Of a DNA stretch of 8,712 nt, positions 1 through 6,049 are shown one piece after another (position 1 is the first letter of the stretch; each line of letters begins with the position of its first letter). Origin of the DNA: Nitrososphaerales archaeon TH5895 (GTDB taxonomy: Archaea > Thermoproteota > Nitrososphaeria > Nitrososphaerales > Nitrososphaeraceae); contig JAATVS010000712.1 in the NCBI GenBank assembly GCA_014523695.1, positions 1-8,712 on the forward strand. The letters run 5' to 3'. Under the pieces are notes generated by a model, which saw nothing but the letters and a program-made list of their open reading frames with translations, did no database searches and was not told the origin of the DNA. A program made the translations under genes and the position numbers.

Positions 1-216
1 TCCTCTGTGAGCTAAATTGCGCATATTGACAGTAGCATCAGAGCCAGCGGCAATCGCCATTGTTTGTGCGTGCCACAATACGTAATCATCATATTTGTTA
101 TCTGCTACCCTACTTTCAGTAGTATTTGCTTTTAATGCTTTAACTGCATCCACAAAACGTTGTCTCTCTTGGGGTGATAACGATTTCACATTTTTTCTAA
201 TTATAGTATTTCCCAT
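1..216 (-). CDS. Tyrosinase-family copper enzyme, N-terminal 72 residues (runs off left edge)
   Basis: Reading the minus strand from an ATG at 216 gives an open frame to base 1 with no stop (72 codons), so the C-terminal part lies outside the window. The start (KSLSPQERQRFVDAVKAL, then YDDYVLWHAQTM, then NLAHRG) matches the beginning of the common central domain of tyrosinases. H49 (LWHAQ) and H70 (LAHRG) correspond to the first two CuA histidines; the third, in the family's PWHR motif, would lie just past the edge. The family binds two coppers and oxidises phenols or catechols. There is no signal peptide. The gene follows the caddie-like ORF by 7 nt, with GAGGA directly before the ATG and an AT-rich box (AAATTTAAA, 237-245) about 25 nt upstream. 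Family assignment is strong; whether it acts as tyrosinase or catechol oxidase cannot be told from this fragment. Confidence 0.85.
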   Translation of the reverse strand, partial: MGNTIIRKNVKSLSPQERQRFVDAVKALKANTTESRVADNKYDDYVLWHAQTMAIAAGSDATVNMRNLAHRG

Positions 217-223
217 TCCTCTA

Positions 224-463
224 CTACCTTCTGTTCAAATTTAAAGTTCGATAAAAAGGGACTTTATCAATCACTTCATTTGTGAGTTCTTCAATGGAAT
301 CATAGTGTAGATATGGAAGGAAATGGGTTGCGTAAGTACCATCTAAAAGCTTCGCAGCATGAACATGCCTGTGTTCAATTTCTACATCTACTAGACCGAC
401 ATAGTTTGGATCTTCGGAAACTGAATAGCTTATTTCTTTATTTTTGTATACTCTTGACTTCAT
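224..463 (-). CDS. MelC1-like tyrosinase caddie protein (copper chaperone/cofactor)
   Basis: This 79-aa protein lies 7 nt upstream of the tyrosinase gene on the same strand, the same order as melC1-melC2 in Streptomyces. Its body follows the pattern of the MelC1 tyrosinase cofactor family as I know it: a VYK-K-I strand (5-11), a V-V-I strand, a basic/His turn, DGTYATHFLPY (41-51), then a helix ending VIDKVPFYR (64-72), comparable to DG-W/Y-S-H...P-Y...A-VD in MelC1. Histidines H31, H33, H35, H47 and H53 are candidate copper ligands. In bacteria the caddie delivers copper and supports folding and export of tyrosinase. Here there is no signal peptide and no twin-arginine motif, unlike Streptomyces MelC1, so a cytosolic activation role is inferred. 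The ATG at 463 is supported by a TATA-like TTAATAAT about 25 nt upstream. Assignment is from remembered family features, not a search. Confidence 0.72.
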   Translation of the reverse strand: MKSRVYKNKEISYSVSEDPNYVGLVDVEIEHRHVHAAKLLDGTYATHFLPYLHYDSIEELTNEVIDKVPFYRTLNLNRR

Positions 464-949
464 ACACCAGTTCTTAACTACTGATTATTAAGATTTTCTT
501 TTTATTTCTGGGATTTTATTTTCGCAGATCTTTAAAGGAGAAGGTGAAACTACAGGCGTAACTGATCCTGGAATTACCATAGAGAACCGCCCAACGAATC
601 TTAAGAATACAGTCACCGACAACGAAAGATGTGTAAGGGGATAGCACCAAGTGAGATCATGCAACTTCCAATCTGGTTCCGGGAGCAGCCATGCAATCGC
701 CGCATCGTTCACTTGCATTCACGCTCAACTATTAGCGTATCATCTTTACGCGGCACTGCATAAGCGGTTTTCCCGTGATCCATCCGGCCCTATGAATGCA
801 ATTATTTTGGAATGGTGAGAATCGCTCTGTGAATAGTTATCTTCTGTTGCTTCGCTGTTGTGTTGACAGCCCGTGATACTAGTCGTCAATAAACATTAGA
901 TCTTCGTCTCTAAAGGTAATGAAATTATTTTCAACCTCAAATATCTCCA
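464..949. other. Stretch without a convincing gene; possible minus-strand coding remnants
   Basis: No intact recognisable gene was found. On the minus strand, an ATG at 783 opens a 24-codon frame (MDHGKTAYAVPRKDDTLIVE and on) that stops at 709-711. A second frame overlaps it, starting at 718 (MQVNDAAIAWLLPEPDW) and running to 488. The first ~20 residues of the second frame look protein-like, but the rest is low-quality hydrophobic/serine-proline sequence without a domain. Two overlapping short frames in different phases could be the decayed 5' end of one gene, or chance. I recognise no family. Confidence 0.3.
484..491 (-). promoter_or_regulatory. TATA-like box for the caddie-tyrosinase operon
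   Basis: On the minus strand this reads TTAATAAT, centred about 25 nt before the ATG at 463. That spacing would put the transcription start at or next to the start codon, giving a leaderless mRNA. No separate Shine-Dalgarno motif is seen. Weak sequence, but the spacing is the same as at other genes here. Confidence 0.4.
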
Positions 950-963
950 TTGCCTATTCGGAT

Positions 964-981
964 AGTAGTACTGTTACTACT
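964..981. repeat. Inverted repeat AGTAGTA-ctgt-TACTACT
   Basis: A perfect 7-bp inverted repeat with a 4-nt loop lies within the first codons of a doubtful open frame. It could form a hairpin or be an operator. Function unknown. Confidence 0.4.
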
Positions 982-1012
982 GTTCAGAAATCAGAATGTG
1001 CAGGCACTTTCT

Positions 1013-1249
1013 ATGCATATTGGAAAGGCTTGCACAAACGTTCGACTATTACCTCGGTCGTATAGCATCCTTGTATACCTTAAGTCTAGGAAGAGTTCGA
1101 TCAAAGTTCCGATTGAAAAGAAGATCGAATTGATGCTAAAAATTCATGAGCTTTTCCGTTGCGTCAATAATAACCTTCTTGAAGAGCTCGTTCTAGCCGA
1201 ACCAGAAGATCAGAACAGATCAAGATGGATTTCTGAACCTTATGGATAG
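1013..1249 (+). CDS. Hypothetical small protein (doubtful)
   Basis: From the ATG at 1013 this gives 78 aa; the frame can be extended to a TTG at 950, and another ATG lies at 1133. The second half (IEKKIELMLKIHELF, then EELVLAEPEDQNRSRW) has the composition and helix-forming character of real coding sequence, with alternating Leu/Ile/Lys/Glu, while the first half is basic and unconvincing. No family is recognised. A 20-nt gap and a GAGG motif separate it from the next small ORF. It could be a short real protein starting at 1133, a C-terminal relic of a larger gene, or chance. A competing frame (919-1065) overlaps its 5' half, which weakens the case for the longer versions. Confidence 0.3.
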   Translation: MHIGKACTNVRLLPRSYSILVYLKSRKSSIKVPIEKKIELMLKIHELFRCVNNNLLEELVLAEPEDQNRSRWISEPYG

Positions 1250-1268
1250 CATAGATAGAGGATTATAA

Positions 1269-1421
1269 ATGCTGCAAGAAACCAATGACACGAGACCCAT
1301 TACCCCATATGATCCGTTTGCCGGAGAGCGACAATATCTCGTGGTCCTTACCACCGTCAGTAGTACCACAAGTTACCTGATGACGCTGATCGCCCTGACT
1401 AAAAAATTCAGCTACGTATAG
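1269..1421 (+). CDS. Hypothetical 50-aa ORF (doubtful)
   Basis: ATG at 1269, TAG at 1419-1421. It is preceded by GAGG with 7-nt spacing, the best Shine-Dalgarno-like motif in this part of the window, and follows the preceding small ORF by 19 nt. The protein begins with a polar stretch (TRPITPYDPFAGERQ) followed by a moderately hydrophobic segment (residues ~23-43: YLVVLTTVSSTTSYLMTLIA), which could be a single membrane-spanning helix. No family recognised. It could also be the 5' stub of a truncated gene. Confidence 0.3.
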   Translation: MLQETNDTRPITPYDPFAGERQYLVVLTTVSSTTSYLMTLIALTKKFSYV

Positions 1422-1429
1422 TTTAAGAA
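1422..1429 (+). promoter_or_regulatory. TATA-like box upstream of the prodomain-like gene
   Basis: TTTAAGAA centred about 27 nt before the ATG at 1453, the distance expected for leaderless archaeal transcription. No ribosome binding site is seen before 1453. Confidence 0.4.
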
Positions 1430-1452
1430 TGATATTGCATATCTAGATTATT

Positions 1453-1749
1453 ATGCATGACGACCCTATAGAAAAAAGAAGGGATAGTTCATCTGAAGGT
1501 GCTAAATATGTTGAGCGGTATATGATAGAAATTAGAAGACCAGGTGAAAAGCTCGATGCGCAGAGCCTTAAAAGACTTTTAGATGGAACTGGAGTAGAAT
1601 TGGACCCATCGTATGGCCCTTTTTTGGTAAACCCTGGCGAAGGACGTTACGTGGTTCGTGGTATCGTAAGTCCGGAAGCAAAGAAAAAGCTTGAAGCTAA
1701 AGAGGGAGTTACCCTTTTTAAGGACAAAAGAGTGATCCGCACAATTTAG
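1453..1749 (+). CDS. Free-standing protease prodomain/inhibitor-like protein (I9-like, putative)
   Basis: This 98-aa protein is encoded 37 nt upstream of the S8 protease on the same strand. After a polar N-terminus (1-22) it shows a strand-helix-strand-strand-helix-strand order: YMIEIRRPG (23-31), LDAQSLKRLLD (34-44), YVVRGIVS (66-73), PEAKKKLEAKEG (74-85), VTLFKD (86-91). That is the order of subtilisin propeptide/I9 inhibitors. It parallels the protease's own N-terminal region: GVELDPSYGP here versus GFKLDPSLPP there, and YVVRG then a Leu-rich helix versus YVIRA then a Leu-rich helix. I infer a trans-acting inhibitor or folding chaperone of the neighbouring subtilase. No signal peptide. An alternative start is M24 (1522), which keeps the predicted fold intact. 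The biochemical role is not demonstrated; a structural prediction would decide. Confidence 0.75.
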   Translation: MHDDPIEKRRDSSSEGAKYVERYMIEIRRPGEKLDAQSLKRLLDGTGVELDPSYGPFLVNPGEGRYVVRGIVSPEAKKKLEAKEGVTLFKDKRVIRTI

Positions 1750-1756
1750 GAGAAAC

Positions 1757-1765
1757 TTTAATAAT
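1757..1765 (+). promoter_or_regulatory. TATA-like box supporting the protease start at 1787
   Basis: TTTAATAAT centred 26 nt before the ATG at 1787. It would allow the protease to be transcribed alone as a leaderless message, in addition to any co-transcription with the 98-aa gene. An AGGAG overlaps the upstream stop codon (1747-1752) but lies too far (~35 nt) from the start to be its ribosome binding site. Confidence 0.35.
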
Positions 1766-1786
1766 TTCCATTCTATCTTTTTGTTT

Positions 1787-3115
1787 ATGTATAAAAGAAT
1801 GATTGTGCTAAAAAAGCATGATTGGCTACAATCTGCAGCGAGATCGCGTTCTTTTTCTGCTGCAGAGAGTGAATTAGAGGAAGCATTAAAACCAAGAGGG
1901 TTTAAGCTAGATCCGTCTCTACCACCGATTCCAGTAAAGGGAGCAACTTCTGTCGCTGCTAGAAAACCGAGCGACGCGAACATTAACGTCCGTGCTTTGG
2001 ATGCTGTAGAAGAAGAATATGCTTATGTGATAAGAGCAGACTTCGAAAACGAATCTGCTGCTCAGACGTTACTAAAGGAACATCCCGATGATATAGCTGG
2101 CATTTATGTTGATCCCCATATCTATCATTTTAATGATCATTACTGCCCAACAAACCCCCAAGAAGCCATAGGCGATTCTAATACTGTTGCAGAAAAGTTA
2201 GGGGTTAGCAATTGGAATTTGACAGGCAAGAATGTAAAGGTTGCTGTAGTTGATACTGGTATTGCAAAGGATGATCATATAAAAGTCGAAAGAGGATGGA
2301 GTCCACCAGGTGTGAATGTCAGACCGGGGGAATCTCCTAGAGGCCATGGTACTATGTGCGCATTTGATGTTCTTATTGCTGCACCTGACGCCGAGCTTTT
2401 GGATTATGCCCTTCTGCAATCCACAGGGCAGGATTGGACGGCATTCTTATCCGATGGTGTGGCTGCTTTCGCTAGTTTGCTCGAAGAGCTAGAGAAAGAG
2501 CCGAGGCGTCCATTGGTAGTTAATAATAGTTGGGGATTGTATGACACTTCAGAAGATCTACCTCCATTCGATCCGGGAAACTATAGTTCAAATCCTAACC
2601 ACCCCTTTACTCAAATCTCTCGCACATTGGTAAATGCTGGGGCAGATGTACTGTTCGCAGCTGGAAACTGTGGTACGTCTGACAGCCCTACCTGTTCAGA
2701 CAGCCGCTGTGGTCCAGGCAACGTTGGACCAGGGGCTAGTATTCATGGCTGCAACGGCAGTCCTGATGTAATAACCGTTGTTGCGATCACTACAGATCAT
2801 AGAAGGCTTGGGTACTCATCTCAGGGGCCGGCTGGGTTGTGCAGATTGAAACCGGATATAACTGCATATAGTTCCTTTAAGGGTTCTGGTGTTCGTCCCA
2901 GGGACGGTGGTACGTCGGCTGCATGTCCTGTGGCCGCAGGAGTAGTTGCTGCGTTGAGGGAAAAGTTTACAGCGAATACAGATCCAGCTTGGGACCCTCA
3001 CGTGCTAAAGGCTTTGATACAAAGAACTGCTAGTCCTGTTAACCGGATTGGATTCAGCTATGACTTCGGTTTTGGGATAATAAATGGTACAAATATCTTG
3101 AACGGATTCCAATAA
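1787..3115 (+). CDS. Subtilisin-like serine protease (peptidase family S8)
   Basis: The protein is 442 aa from the ATG at 1787. A TTG at 1781 and an ATG at 1799 are alternatives; 1787 is preferred because of a TATA-like box 26 nt upstream. Residues ~25-113 look like a prodomain, and the catalytic domain begins near 148. The triad is intact: Asp156 in VAVVDTG, His187 in RGHGTM, Ser377 in GGTSAACPVAAG. The oxyanion Asn294 is in FAAGNCG. A Cys-containing insertion (Cys295, 303, 308, 322) follows the oxyanion Asn; Cys120, 191, 352 and 380 are also present. I recall bacterial S8 relatives with a similar NCG...CG...IHG segment, so it is probably a subfamily trait. No signal peptide, membrane segment or C-terminal extension is visible. 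The upstream 98-aa protein resembles its prodomain. The substrate is unknown. Family assignment is secure. Confidence 0.96.
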   Translation: MYKRMIVLKKHDWLQSAARSRSFSAAESELEEALKPRGFKLDPSLPPIPVKGATSVAARKPSDANINVRALDAVEEEYAYVIRADFENESAAQTLLKEHPDDIAGIYVDPHIYHFNDHYCPTNPQEAIGDSNTVAEKLGVSNWNLTGKNVKVAVVDTGIAKDDHIKVERGWSPPGVNVRPGESPRGHGTMCAFDVLIAAPDAELLDYALLQSTGQDWTAFLSDGVAAFASLLEELEKEPRRPLVVNNSWGLYDTSEDLPPFDPGNYSSNPNHPFTQISRTLVNAGADVLFAAGNCGTSDSPTCSDSRCGPGNVGPGASIHGCNGSPDVITVVAITTDHRRLGYSSQGPAGLCRLKPDITAYSSFKGSGVRPRDGGTSAACPVAAGVVAALREKFTANTDPAWDPHVLKALIQRTASPVNRIGFSYDFGFGIINGTNILNGFQ

Positions 3116-3177
3116 AGGCTAGTGCTCGTAGACACAACATCAGGCATATCTGTCGGGAAGTATTTTATTCCTCCTTC

Positions 3178-3185
3178 TTTTTTTT
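3178..3185 (+). terminator. Oligo-T terminator candidate after the S8 protease
   Basis: A run of eight T within a pyrimidine-rich tract (from about 3161) lies about 65 nt past the protease stop. Archaeal RNA polymerase terminates on such U-tracts without needing a hairpin, and this is the longest T-run near the gene. Confidence 0.45.
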
Positions 3186-3286
3186 GAATGCCTTGAGCAT
3201 TAGAAGTTTCTGAAGCTAATCTTGGGAATTTCATTGAACAACTTTCGATAGTCTGAAGAGGGTTTTACATGAATATCTAAAAAAAA

Positions 3287-3403
3287 ATGGAGCATGATGC
3301 GTATGCTATCAACAGAGGCGTCGGCGAACTAACTGACACCATTTTAGAGGAAACAGTTGGCGAATTACAAAAGATATATCGCGGTATCAAATTATCGATT
3401 TAA
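3287..3403 (+). CDS. Hypothetical 38-aa ORF (doubtful)
   Basis: ATG at 3287, TAA at 3401-3403. The peptide is acidic and amphipathic (INRGVGELTDTILEETVGEL), more gene-like than the surrounding frames. There is no clear Shine-Dalgarno at proper spacing (GAAGAGG lies ~30 nt upstream) and no family match. It could be a micro-protein or the relic of a larger gene. Confidence 0.2.
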   Translation: MEHDAYAINRGVGELTDTILEETVGELQKIYRGIKLSI

Positions 3404-3873
3404 TGCACTGTTCAAGTAGAACTATTCATAGATAACGTTCATATTTGTATTGGTAAAGTACCGGTGTAATTACTATCATTCTGCGATCAATTGCACCAGA
3501 ACACGAAAATACCTGTTTGGTCTGGTAAATAAATTGTTTATAGCAGCCTGAACTATTCCCTACCTTGTTTCTAATAATGCCATTATCAATTGTATCCCCA
3601 GTTTTCCTTAGCTGCGAATTACTTCCAACCGCCACAACCTTGTTTCCTACCCATTACGTCAGCGATTGATTGACCTCCTCTATCTACAAATACCATCTGT
3701 AGTCCATTCCATAGCGCCGTATCAAATCCCAAATAATAATGGACTCAGATGGTTAGTTTATATTTTCCTAATTAATGATGGGGGGGAATGGAAGTTGAAT
3801 GGAATAGTATTAGTGGCTGTGCAGCTTTGTCTATTTGCTTAGATAAGAAAGAAACATAATAAATAAGAAAACG

Positions 3874-3915
3874 AAAGTAGTACAGAATACAGGAGATTAA
3901 TAAAGTAGTACAGAA
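3874..3915 (+). repeat. Direct repeat AAAGTAGTACAGAA, two copies 28 bp apart
   Basis: Exact 14-bp copies at 3874-3887 and 3902-3915, 26 bp before the GGCGCC element. No third copy is visible. This could be a duplicated protein-binding site or a small tandem duplication that has diverged between the copies. Confidence 0.6.
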
Positions 3916-3940
3916 AATTGAATTAAATTTTCAAAATATT

Positions 3941-3953
3941 GGCGCCGAAATTT
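3941..3953. repeat. GGCGCCGAAATTT element, copy 1
   Basis: This 13-bp sequence is identical to 7833-7845. Here the left flank (ATATT) breaks the dyad symmetry seen in the other copy, so only the GGCGCC core plus scattered outer positions is palindromic. It lies in the gene-poor convergent region. Confidence 0.6.
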
Positions 3954-4482
3954 TTAATTTGCTACGTCATTGATAAAGATATTAGAGCATGAAGTTACTC
4001 ATTTATTACTGCTAATTGAGATAGACCCTGTCATTGGACACCTGTCTTCGGAGGGTACATGAAATAAACTTAAAGGGATGATAAAAGGTAATGGTTACGG
4101 ACTGATCATCGAGATATGTGGGTATGCGCAATAAGGTTCGGTTAAAACATCAGACATATCCCACGAGTTGCACTAGCATCCGTGGCGCAACCGTTACAAG
4201 ACTTCTTTCATACCTTCTTAATTTTTTCCGAATCTGGAGCGAACATTCTGATACTGATAGACATATTCAATTAGTATTTTTCATCATACCATACATCTCA
4301 TGTAATCATCTGTACCTACAGCTAAGTACTACTGGTTTTAGATATCTCATACCCATAAGAATGGTGTAATAGTATTAACCACAATGGCCAGCAGTATTAA
4401 ATACTAAATCTTTTCTGGACTTTTCCGCCAACGATGTCAGAAGTGCTACTACAACCAACGTGTCCTAGGCTTTTGCTACAAT

Positions 4483-4497
4483 GTCATGTCCTATGAC
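4483..4497 (-). repeat. Small inverted repeat downstream of the carboxypeptidase
   Basis: GTCAT-gtcct-ATGAC, 5-bp arms with a 5-nt loop, about 40 nt past the M14 stop on the minus strand. It could cap or help end the transcript, but it is short and has no U-tract after it, so a terminator role is uncertain. Confidence 0.25.
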
Positions 4498-4536
4498 CAA
4501 AAGTGATGGGTATGAGTTCTATCTAAGCATGGCTGG

Positions 4537-5634
4537 TTATTCTTGAACTGCTAAACAGAACTCCAATAGACCCGCATCAATTTCACGTATAACAGACTTC
4601 ATTTCCTCCCATGGAGGATGAAACTCTGTCCCAAACTCTATTGTAAATCCAAACACCTTATTCTTGCCAGGAAGAGCGTTGTGACGACTGTGGGAATAAT
4701 CCTGACCGCTTCCTGAAGTAGCATAAAGACCGAATGCTGATTGTACCGTATACCCATTACTATTTACTGCCTTTATACCGTCATTAATACGATCGGCAAG
4801 ACTTACACAAGAGGAAAGATCGTCAGCGGGAACGTACTCCTTGTAATCATCATTCTTTTTTCCACGCTTTCTATCGTATGCTGAATTAGCAAAGTTCATT
4901 TGAGGATCTACTGATTGATTTTCATCGTCTCCCCAGCAATGAAGAATGAGCTGACTGTATGAATGTATATCTATATGCCAACTGATCGTCGGATAATTAT
5001 CAAGTAACCATGCAACATTCTGTGTTTCTCGCTCTGAGGATGGGGCAGATCCACGATACGTCTGACTTAACCAATCGCATGGATCAGCCGAAGTACGTAC
5101 TGTATTAGGAAAAAATAAGTTTGGAAAATCCCATAGAAAATTGTAATTCCTGTTCAGATCGACCCCTATACAATCTGGATTGCCCCCACTCTCAGTTGGG
5201 TTACGATTACGACGCCAGAGCGGCTCTACTGTCTGGCTGTAATTTCGTCCATCAGGATTAACACAAGGAAAAACTATTACATTAAGATTGTCCACTATAG
5301 ATCGAATCTGATCTGCAGTAAAATATTTTCCTTCGCCGTCTCCTTCATACCTTAATCCAGTCTTGCGTTCATATGCTTCAAGAATATCAGAAGCAAGGTA
5401 AACGCATATCTCTGATCCTCCCCATTCTCTGGCATGGACAGCACCGGTAAAAAGCGCAGCAGGCTTGCTAGAATCTACTAATCCTCTACCAACATTTAAA
5501 GCATGACAAATGCGTCCTTCTGTAGTCGGATTTGGCAATTTTATCAGCTGACATGTATTCGGATATGCCTGAGCCAAAGCAGCAATCGAGTCTTCAACTT
5601 CATTTACACTAAGATAAGAATCGAGATTGGACAT
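4537..5634 (-). CDS. Zinc carboxypeptidase (peptidase family M14)
   Basis: A 365-aa protein that begins almost at the catalytic domain, with no prodomain and no signal peptide. Zinc ligands are His67 and Glu70 (GAVHAREW) and His224 (DIHSYSQ). Substrate-binding equivalents of pancreatic carboxypeptidase A are Arg141 (LWRRNRNP, R127), Asn161-Arg162 (DLNRNYNF, N144/R145), Tyr226 (Y198) and Tyr304 (LYATSGSGQDY, Y248). The general base Glu333 is in FTIEFG (E270). All key residues are present, so it should be active in removing C-terminal residues. The residue aligning with position 255, which sets side-chain preference in A/B enzymes, is Gln311, neither Ile (A) nor Asp (B). The ATG at 5634 has AGGGGATG upstream. 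It follows the 102-aa prodomain-like gene by 27 nt, implying an operon. Confidence 0.95.
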   Translation of the reverse strand: MSNLDSYLSVNEVEDSIAALAQAYPNTCQLIKLPNPTTEGRICHALNVGRGLVDSSKPAALFTGAVHAREWGGSEICVYLASDILEAYERKTGLRYEGDGEGKYFTADQIRSIVDNLNVIVFPCVNPDGRNYSQTVEPLWRRNRNPTESGGNPDCIGVDLNRNYNFLWDFPNLFFPNTVRTSADPCDWLSQTYRGSAPSSERETQNVAWLLDNYPTISWHIDIHSYSQLILHCWGDDENQSVDPQMNFANSAYDRKRGKKNDDYKEYVPADDLSSCVSLADRINDGIKAVNSNGYTVQSAFGLYATSGSGQDYSHSRHNALPGKNKVFGFTIEFGTEFHPPWEEMKSVIREIDAGLLEFCLAVQE

Positions 5635-5661
5635 GTTAATTAATCTTCATCCCCTATCTAG

Positions 5662-5970
5662 TCACACTTTCTTACCAAAACCGCTCGGCGGACTTGGACT
5701 TCGGTCACCGAACGCAAACCTATTTACGGACGAAACTTGTTTCTGTCTTTGTCTTCCAGTTTTGGCTGCGTCTTCGTCTAATACCGTTATATTAATACCA
5801 GACTCTCGTAATTTCTCTAACTGGGTTGATAGCATGTATGCTTCGGCAACTATTTTGCCATCTTTATCACGTCGTTCACCTGCCATATCGAGGTGCTCCT
5901 CTAGCACTAATCTAGTAAATGCATTTTCGTCTTTTGTATCAATTTTGACTCTTAAGATCTTCTTTTCCAT
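5662..5970 (-). CDS. Detached M14-type prodomain / carboxypeptidase partner protein (putative)
   Basis: A 102-aa protein, 27 nt upstream of the M14 carboxypeptidase in the same direction. Residues 4-67 have a ferredoxin-like strand-helix-strand-strand-helix-strand pattern: ILRVKIDT (5-12), ENAFTRLVLEEHLDMAGE (15-32), DGKIVAEAYM (37-46), LSTQLEKLRESG (47-58), INITVLDED (59-67). The phrase 'LRxxGxxxxVLxED' is typical of the N-terminal prodomains of bacterial zinc carboxypeptidases, and the neighbouring enzyme lacks such a domain. I infer that the prodomain became a separate gene acting in trans as inhibitor or chaperone. The C-terminal third (68-102) is basic, Gln/Ser-rich and ends SPSPPSGFGKKV, probably disordered. 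No signal peptide. The ATG is preceded by AGGGGGATG and lies 1 nt after the stop of a short upstream ORF. Confidence 0.75.
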   Translation of the reverse strand: MEKKILRVKIDTKDENAFTRLVLEEHLDMAGERRDKDGKIVAEAYMLSTQLEKLRESGINITVLDEDAAKTGRQRQKQVSSVNRFAFGDRSPSPPSGFGKKV

Positions 5971-5971
5971 C

Positions 5972-6049
5972 TTATAGCATCCCCCTGGCTATCTCTAAAG
6001 CACGCCCGACATCCACTCTAACATAACCACGAATCTTGCTAAGTCCCAT
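5972..6049 (-). CDS. 25-aa leader ORF, or 3' end of a broken small gene
   Basis: ATG at 6049 and TAA at 5972-5974, one base before the ATG of the 102-aa gene, so translation would be tightly coupled. The peptide (MGLSKIRGYVRVDVGRALEI...) is convincingly protein-like. The same frame stays open upstream to 6124 (50 codons) with sensible residues (VRNSKNQNHYQLLKIIRV) but no ATG, GTG or TTG there. An ATG at 6128 lies in the adjacent phase; removing one T from the T6 run near 6112-6117 would join it to this frame, giving ~51 aa. No family recognised. It may be a coupled leader peptide, a small real gene, or a frameshifted relic. Confidence 0.4.
   Translation of the reverse strand: MGLSKIRGYVRVDVGRALEIARGML

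Larger units (their letters stand above)
3116..4536. other. 1.4-kb gene-poor region between convergent protease genes
   Basis: Neither strand carries a recognisable gene. The longest frames (minus 3426-3635 with a GTG start; plus 4118-4369) encode composition-poor, Cys/Tyr/Ser-rich peptides without domains. A 38-codon ORF at 3287-3403 has a more protein-like sequence (acidic, helix-forming: GELTDTILEETVGELQKIY) but no family. The stretch contains the oligo-T tract, a 14-bp direct repeat (3874-3915), a GGCGCC element (3941-3953), a G8 run near 3780, and short inverted repeats near 4393-4405 and 4483-4497. No tRNA cloverleaf or CRISPR repeat was found by eye. Confidence 0.5.

Noticed and set aside
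1579..1983. Minus-strand open frame of 134 codons
   Set aside because: It lies antisense across the 98-aa gene and the subtilase start; its sequence has no domain and the plus-strand products are clearly better.
3426..3635. Minus-strand GTG-started frame of 69 codons
   Set aside because: No family, no ribosome binding site or TATA box at proper spacing, and odd Cys/Tyr/Gln-rich composition; kept only as part of the gene-poor region.
4118..4369. Plus-strand frame of 83 codons
   Set aside because: No domain, erratic composition, no start signals; treated as chance.
5627..5977. Plus-strand open frame of 116 codons
   Set aside because: Antisense shadow of the 102-aa prodomain-like gene; Ser/Leu/Phe-rich with no recognisable motif.
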